Origin: DAOPXV01 sp035352535
GTDB lineage: Bacteria; Muiribacteriota; UBA9980
NCBI GenBank assembly: GCA_964545075.1
Contig: CAZJFS010000041.1
Span: forward strand, 1 to 28,786
Reading direction: 5' to 3'
Length of the DNA: 28,786 nt
Under the pieces are notes generated by a model. That model was not told where the DNA came from, searched no databases, and was given only the letters and a program-made list of their open reading frames with translations. A program made the translations under genes and the position numbers. Position 1 is the first letter of the stretch. Every line of letters starts with the position of its first letter. Positions 25,342 through 28,786 of the stretch are shown one piece after another.

Positions 25342-26244
25342 ATGAAAAAAAGATTAACGCTTTTAACCCTTTCAATTTCAATCGTTTTAATATTCGCCTT
25401 AAGCGCTTCCGCGGCGGTGACGTTCGTCGCAGATTCATTCTTCAACGCTAAAAACTACGCCGAAGCCATGAAGCACTACAACAAATTCGCCGCCCAATAT
25501 TTTAATAACGCTTCGAAACCCGAAGTCGTAACTTATCTTTTCGGTTATGAGTCCACGAAAAAAATATACGTCAACAGAGCGACCGACGCCGCTAAAATAG
25601 CCCTTTACAGCTTTTATATGGAAACCCTCTGCCACATTTATTTAAAAGACTACGCGGGCGCCCTTAGCGCAGTAGGCTCGGCCCTTTCATGCTTCAATAT
25701 TGAAAAAGTCCTTACGCCAAAATCGCTCACATCCACGGGCCAGCCGGAAACAGTAAGAATCGCCATCCCGGAAAACATGGTCAACGAATATGTCGCCAAG
25801 ATAAACGCGCTTCCGCTCCAGGCCAAAGACATGCTCCCCGCCATGGAAAAAACCGCGCGCGAACGCCACGCCGTTGAAACCGCCCTCGCCGGAACTCCTC
25901 AGGGACCTTCATATGACCAGCTTATGGCTAAATTCATGGCACTGGTCCAGACCGAAAAAACTTACATTAATTTCATAGTAATGGCCGTTTCACGCGATCT
26001 CGACGCTAAAAACTTCGCTTCATTCGAAACGCTCGTTCAGTTCATGAGAGCTTATAACCCTATCGATAAATCAGCAACTTCAGTCGTCGAAGTTTCGGAT
26101 AAAATAATCAAGAAAATGACCACGATAGCCCTTAACTATCAGAGCTCCGATATTCCGACCGCCACATTATACAACACGAAAATGCAGCTTTTGATCTCCG
26201 CAAACGCTTATATTAAGGGATATATCGCAACTTCAGGAAGATAA
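25342..26244 (+). CDS. Exported helical protein of unknown function
   Basis: This 300-residue protein has a Sec signal peptide (MKKRLTLLTLSIS.., likely cut after SASA, residue 24). The mature part is predicted mostly helical, with TPR-like segments near the start (DSFFNAKNYAEAMKHYNKFAAQYF; YSFYMETLCHIYLKDYAGALSAVGSAL). I do not recognise the family. AGGAGG lies about ten bases upstream of the ATG, and the promoter is a full consensus, so it is probably abundant. It forms its own unit, with a hairpin terminator after it. A periplasmic scaffold or binding role is possible but not shown. Confidence 0.88.
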   Translation: MKKRLTLLTLSISIVLIFALSASAAVTFVADSFFNAKNYAEAMKHYNKFAAQYFNNASKPEVVTYLFGYESTKKIYVNRATDAAKIALYSFYMETLCHIYLKDYAGALSAVGSALSCFNIEKVLTPKSLTSTGQPETVRIAIPENMVNEYVAKINALPLQAKDMLPAMEKTARERHAVETALAGTPQGPSYDQLMAKFMALVQTEKTYINFIVMAVSRDLDAKNFASFETLVQFMRAYNPIDKSATSVVEVSDKIIKKMTTIALNYQSSDIPTATLYNTKMQLLISANAYIKGYIATSGR

Positions 26245-26275
26245 TAAAAAGTTCATTAACGAATAATTCTTAGAT

Positions 26276-26320
26276 AAAGAGACCGTATGAATTAAATTTC
26301 ATGCGGTCTCTTTAATTTTT
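26276..26320 (+). terminator. Rho-independent terminator
   Basis: A 16-base stem (AAAGAGACCGTATGAA with TTCATGCGGTCTCTTT, one G-T pair) with a 6-base loop is followed by TTTAATTTTT. It ends the exported protein transcript and may also serve mfd arriving from the other side. Confidence 0.88.
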
Positions 26321-26397
26321 CCCGATTCAGGCGAAAAGCCCGGCCATAAAAAGCAAATAATATGCTGAATTTCCAATATCATTAAATTTATTCAGCC

Positions 26398-28786
26398 TCA
26401 TGCGTTCAATATCTGCAAAACGCTTATTATAAGTTGAATAAGGTTTTCGCCTTTCAGATCCTGTTTTAACAGGTAAAGAAGCGTCGCTCCGTCATCGGCG
26501 TTGGAAAATTTAACCGCTCCGGCATATTTTTTTATAAGCGCGGCTATGGAGTCGGGCTTGATCTGTCCGCCATCCTGGAATTTAAACATTATCTGTTTTT
26601 TATCTTCCTTCACGCTGCAGGCTTTAAGACGGCGTCCAAGAACTTTTATCTTCACGACCTGAAACAGATTATGGACGGTCTCCGGATATTTGCCAAAACG
26701 CTCTATCAATTCAGCGGAAAGTTCGCCCAGTTCATCGAAATTTGAGGCGCCGACCATCCTTTTATATATATCGATCTTCTGATATGTCGAATTGATATAC
26801 GTCGACGGTATGTAGGCGTTTATATTCAGATCTATCTCGCAATCGAAATCCACCCTCTGTTCGATCTCTTCGCCCTTGATCTTTTTCACTTCCTCTTCAA
26901 GGAGGCGGCAATAAAGCTCAAAGCCGATAGTGCATATATGGCCGTGCTGTTCATGGCCGAGAAGATTTCCGGCGCCTCGTATTTCAAGGTCACGCATCGC
27001 TATTTTATAGCCGGAACCTAGTTCAGAGAATTCCTTCATAGCCTGAAGCCGGCGTTTAGCTATGTCAGTGAGCGCGGCTTCATGCGGAAAAAGAAAATAA
27101 GCGTAGGCCTGGTTTTTCGCGCGGCCGACGCGACCTCGCAGTTGATATAACTGGGACAGTCCGAAAGTGTCGGCGCGCTCTATTATCATCGTATTAACGT
27201 TCGATATGTCGAGGCCGTTCTCGATGATCGTAGTCGACACCAGGACGTCGAATTCCTTCTCGTAAAAATCCATTATTATTTTTTCAAGCTGCTTTTCCTC
27301 CATCTGGCCATGAGCGTAACGAACGCGGACGCCCGGAACGAGCGCGGCGATCTTGTTGGCAACGGCATCAATCGAGTCAATGCGATTGTGGACGTAATAG
27401 ACCTGCCCTTTCCTCATCACTTCGCGGGTTATGGCTTCCTTTATGATGTCGTCCGAATAACGGAGAACGAATGTTTTAACCGGCAGCCTCTCGGCGGGCG
27501 GCGTATTTATTATGGATATGTCGCGGCAGCCGACCATCGACATATAAAGCGTGCGCGGTATAGGAGTGGCGGTCAACGTTAATATGTCCACGTGATGCTT
27601 CAATTCCTTCAGGCGTTCCTTGTGTTTGACGCCGAAACGCTGTTCCTCATCGACGATAAGAAGGCCGAGGTCCTTGAACATTATGTCTTTTTGAAGTATG
27701 CGGTGGGTCCCGATGACGACATCGACCTTTCCCTCCTTGAGTTTTTCGACGACGACGCTCTGCTGCGCCTTAGTCCTGAAGCGCGAGAGAAGCTCGACGT
27801 TTATAGCGAATGTCGCGAAACGCGATACGAGCGTGTTGTAATGCTGAAGCGAAAGGATCGTCGTAGGCGCGAGAAAGGCGACCTGCTTTCCGTCCATGCA
27901 TGCCTTGAACGCGGCGCGGATGGCAACCTCGGTTTTTCCGAACCCGACGTCGCCGCAGACGAGACGGTCCATCGGCTTATCGCTTTCCATGTCGCATTTA
28001 ACCTCTAAAATAGCGTTTTCCTGATCGCTGGTCTCCTTGTACTGAAAGGATTCCTCGAAGATCTTCTGAAGTTCGTTATCAAGGCCGAAACGATGCCCGC
28101 TCGCTACCGACCGCTTTGCGTATAACGTTACTAGATAGGCGGCCAGTTTTTCGACCGATCTCTGGGCTTGCGACCGCTGCTTTTTCCATGACGAATCGTT
28201 GAGTTTCCCGATCCTGGGAGACGCCCCGTCGACTCCTACATATCTGTGAAGCATGTGAAGGGCATCCACCGGAACGTAGAGCTTATCGGATTCCGCGTAT
28301 TCGACGAGCAGGTAATCGGACTCGCGGCCTCCCGTTGAAAGCAGCTTCATACCGCGATATATTCCAATGCCATAATTTACATGGACCACGTAATCGCCAT
28401 CCTCCAATTCGAGGTGCGAGGCGATTTTTTTATATCTGTCGCGGGCCCTGGTTTTGCTTTCAAAAACGAGTTCCTTGTTAAAAAGCACCTGTCGTTCGCC
28501 ATAAGCCTCATAACTTGAAAAGACGAAAAGCTTCTCCGACGGCACGGCGAAACCTTCCGGCATGTAGCCTTCATTGAGATAGATAGTCTTTCGCGCTATG
28601 GGATTTCTGAAAAAATTGTCGTTTATAAGCACTGAAAACTTCAGCGGCGAAAGGATCTCGGCCATACGATTGATCTGACCCATGCCGGGAAGTATTATAA
28701 TGACCGTCGCGCCGTCGTCTATGACGGTCCTTATATACTGGATGAACTGAGCGAAACGGCCCTGAAATTTCTGGCAGGCGCCACCC
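26398..28786 (-). CDS. mfd: Transcription-repair coupling factor Mfd (5' part beyond window)
   Basis: Mfd removes RNA polymerase stalled at DNA damage and recruits UvrA. The frame stays open past the ATG at 28683 to the window edge (about 795 residues visible), so the real start lies outside. In order: end of the UvrB-like part, the CarD-like polymerase-binding domain (GDYVVHVNYGIGIYRG), helicase lobe 1 with Walker A GDVGFGKTEVA and DEEQ box, TATPIPRTLYMSM, lobe 2 with TTIIENGLDISN and QLRGRVGR, and the C-terminal TRCF domain that masks the UvrA site. All motor motifs are intact. It runs towards the terminator at 26276. Confidence 0.97.
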   Translation of the reverse strand, partial: GGACQKFQGRFAQFIQYIRTVIDDGATVIIILPGMGQINRMAEILSPLKFSVLINDNFFRNPIARKTIYLNEGYMPEGFAVPSEKLFVFSSYEAYGERQVLFNKELVFESKTRARDRYKKIASHLELEDGDYVVHVNYGIGIYRGMKLLSTGGRESDYLLVEYAESDKLYVPVDALHMLHRYVGVDGASPRIGKLNDSSWKKQRSQAQRSVEKLAAYLVTLYAKRSVASGHRFGLDNELQKIFEESFQYKETSDQENAILEVKCDMESDKPMDRLVCGDVGFGKTEVAIRAAFKACMDGKQVAFLAPTTILSLQHYNTLVSRFATFAINVELLSRFRTKAQQSVVVEKLKEGKVDVVIGTHRILQKDIMFKDLGLLIVDEEQRFGVKHKERLKELKHHVDILTLTATPIPRTLYMSMVGCRDISIINTPPAERLPVKTFVLRYSDDIIKEAITREVMRKGQVYYVHNRIDSIDAVANKIAALVPGVRVRYAHGQMEEKQLEKIIMDFYEKEFDVLVSTTIIENGLDISNVNTMIIERADTFGLSQLYQLRGRVGRAKNQAYAYFLFPHEAALTDIAKRRLQAMKEFSELGSGYKIAMRDLEIRGAGNLLGHEQHGHICTIGFELYCRLLEEEVKKIKGEEIEQRVDFDCEIDLNINAYIPSTYINSTYQKIDIYKRMVGASNFDELGELSAELIERFGKYPETVHNLFQVVKIKVLGRRLKACSVKEDKKQIMFKFQDGGQIKPDSIAALIKKYAGAVKFSNADDGATLLYLLKQDLKGENLIQLIISVLQILNA

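Noticed and set aside
1..28786. CRISPR arrays, insertion sequences, tRNA or rRNA genes
   Set aside because: No spaced short repeats, transposase, terminal inverted repeats or RNA-gene signatures were seen by eye.

Overview
This 28.8-kb window looks like a chromosomal segment of a free-living bacterium with an anaerobic or respiratory lifestyle. It is densely coded, with clear Shine-Dalgarno sites, consensus sigma70-type promoters and moderate GC content. The genes are ordinary metabolism, respiration and signalling. I see no transposase, phage gene, CRISPR array, rRNA or tRNA. The phylum cannot be named from the sequence alone. The mix of a large Ser/Thr kinase with TPRs and a zinc ribbon, CHASE4 and GGDEF sensors and several exported proteins of unknown function would suit a poorly characterised lineage, but that is inference.

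Positions 1-5853 (minus strand) hold the start of an exported repeat protein that runs off the left edge, a 1048-residue Ser/Thr kinase-TM-TPR-zinc ribbon protein, and glnA (type I glutamine synthetase). glnA is divergent from a plus-strand histidine-degradation group at 6118-10615. That group consists of hutU, a CHASE4-HAMP sensor histidine kinase whose first codons appear frameshifted, and a glutamate formimidoyltransferase. Urocanate breakdown yields glutamate and a one-carbon unit, and glutamine synthetase lies back to back with it, so the locus reads as a nitrogen-metabolism cluster. hutH and hutI are not in the window. A strong bidirectional terminator closes the group.

Positions 10750-14083 (minus) carry a protein of unknown function with an HExxH motif and a Cache-HAMP-GAF-GGDEF diguanylate cyclase with an intact active site and inhibitory site. 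Positions 14361-14906 (plus) encode an HD-domain phosphohydrolase.

Positions 14954-25232 are a tightly packed plus-strand complex I operon in the order nuoF-G-H-I-J-K-L-M-N. All cluster ligands and most proton-channel residues that I could check are present. nuoA-E are absent from the window, NuoG is short, and the promoter sits so close to the nuoF ATG that the mRNA should be nearly leaderless. The right end holds an exported protein of unknown function behind a perfect consensus promoter, a terminator, and the C-terminal part of mfd (minus strand) running off the edge.

I found no obviously new defence or mobile system. The points most worth a second look are the repeat-bearing exported protein, the frameshifted sensor kinase inside the hut group, the leaderless nuoF, and the split nuo locus.
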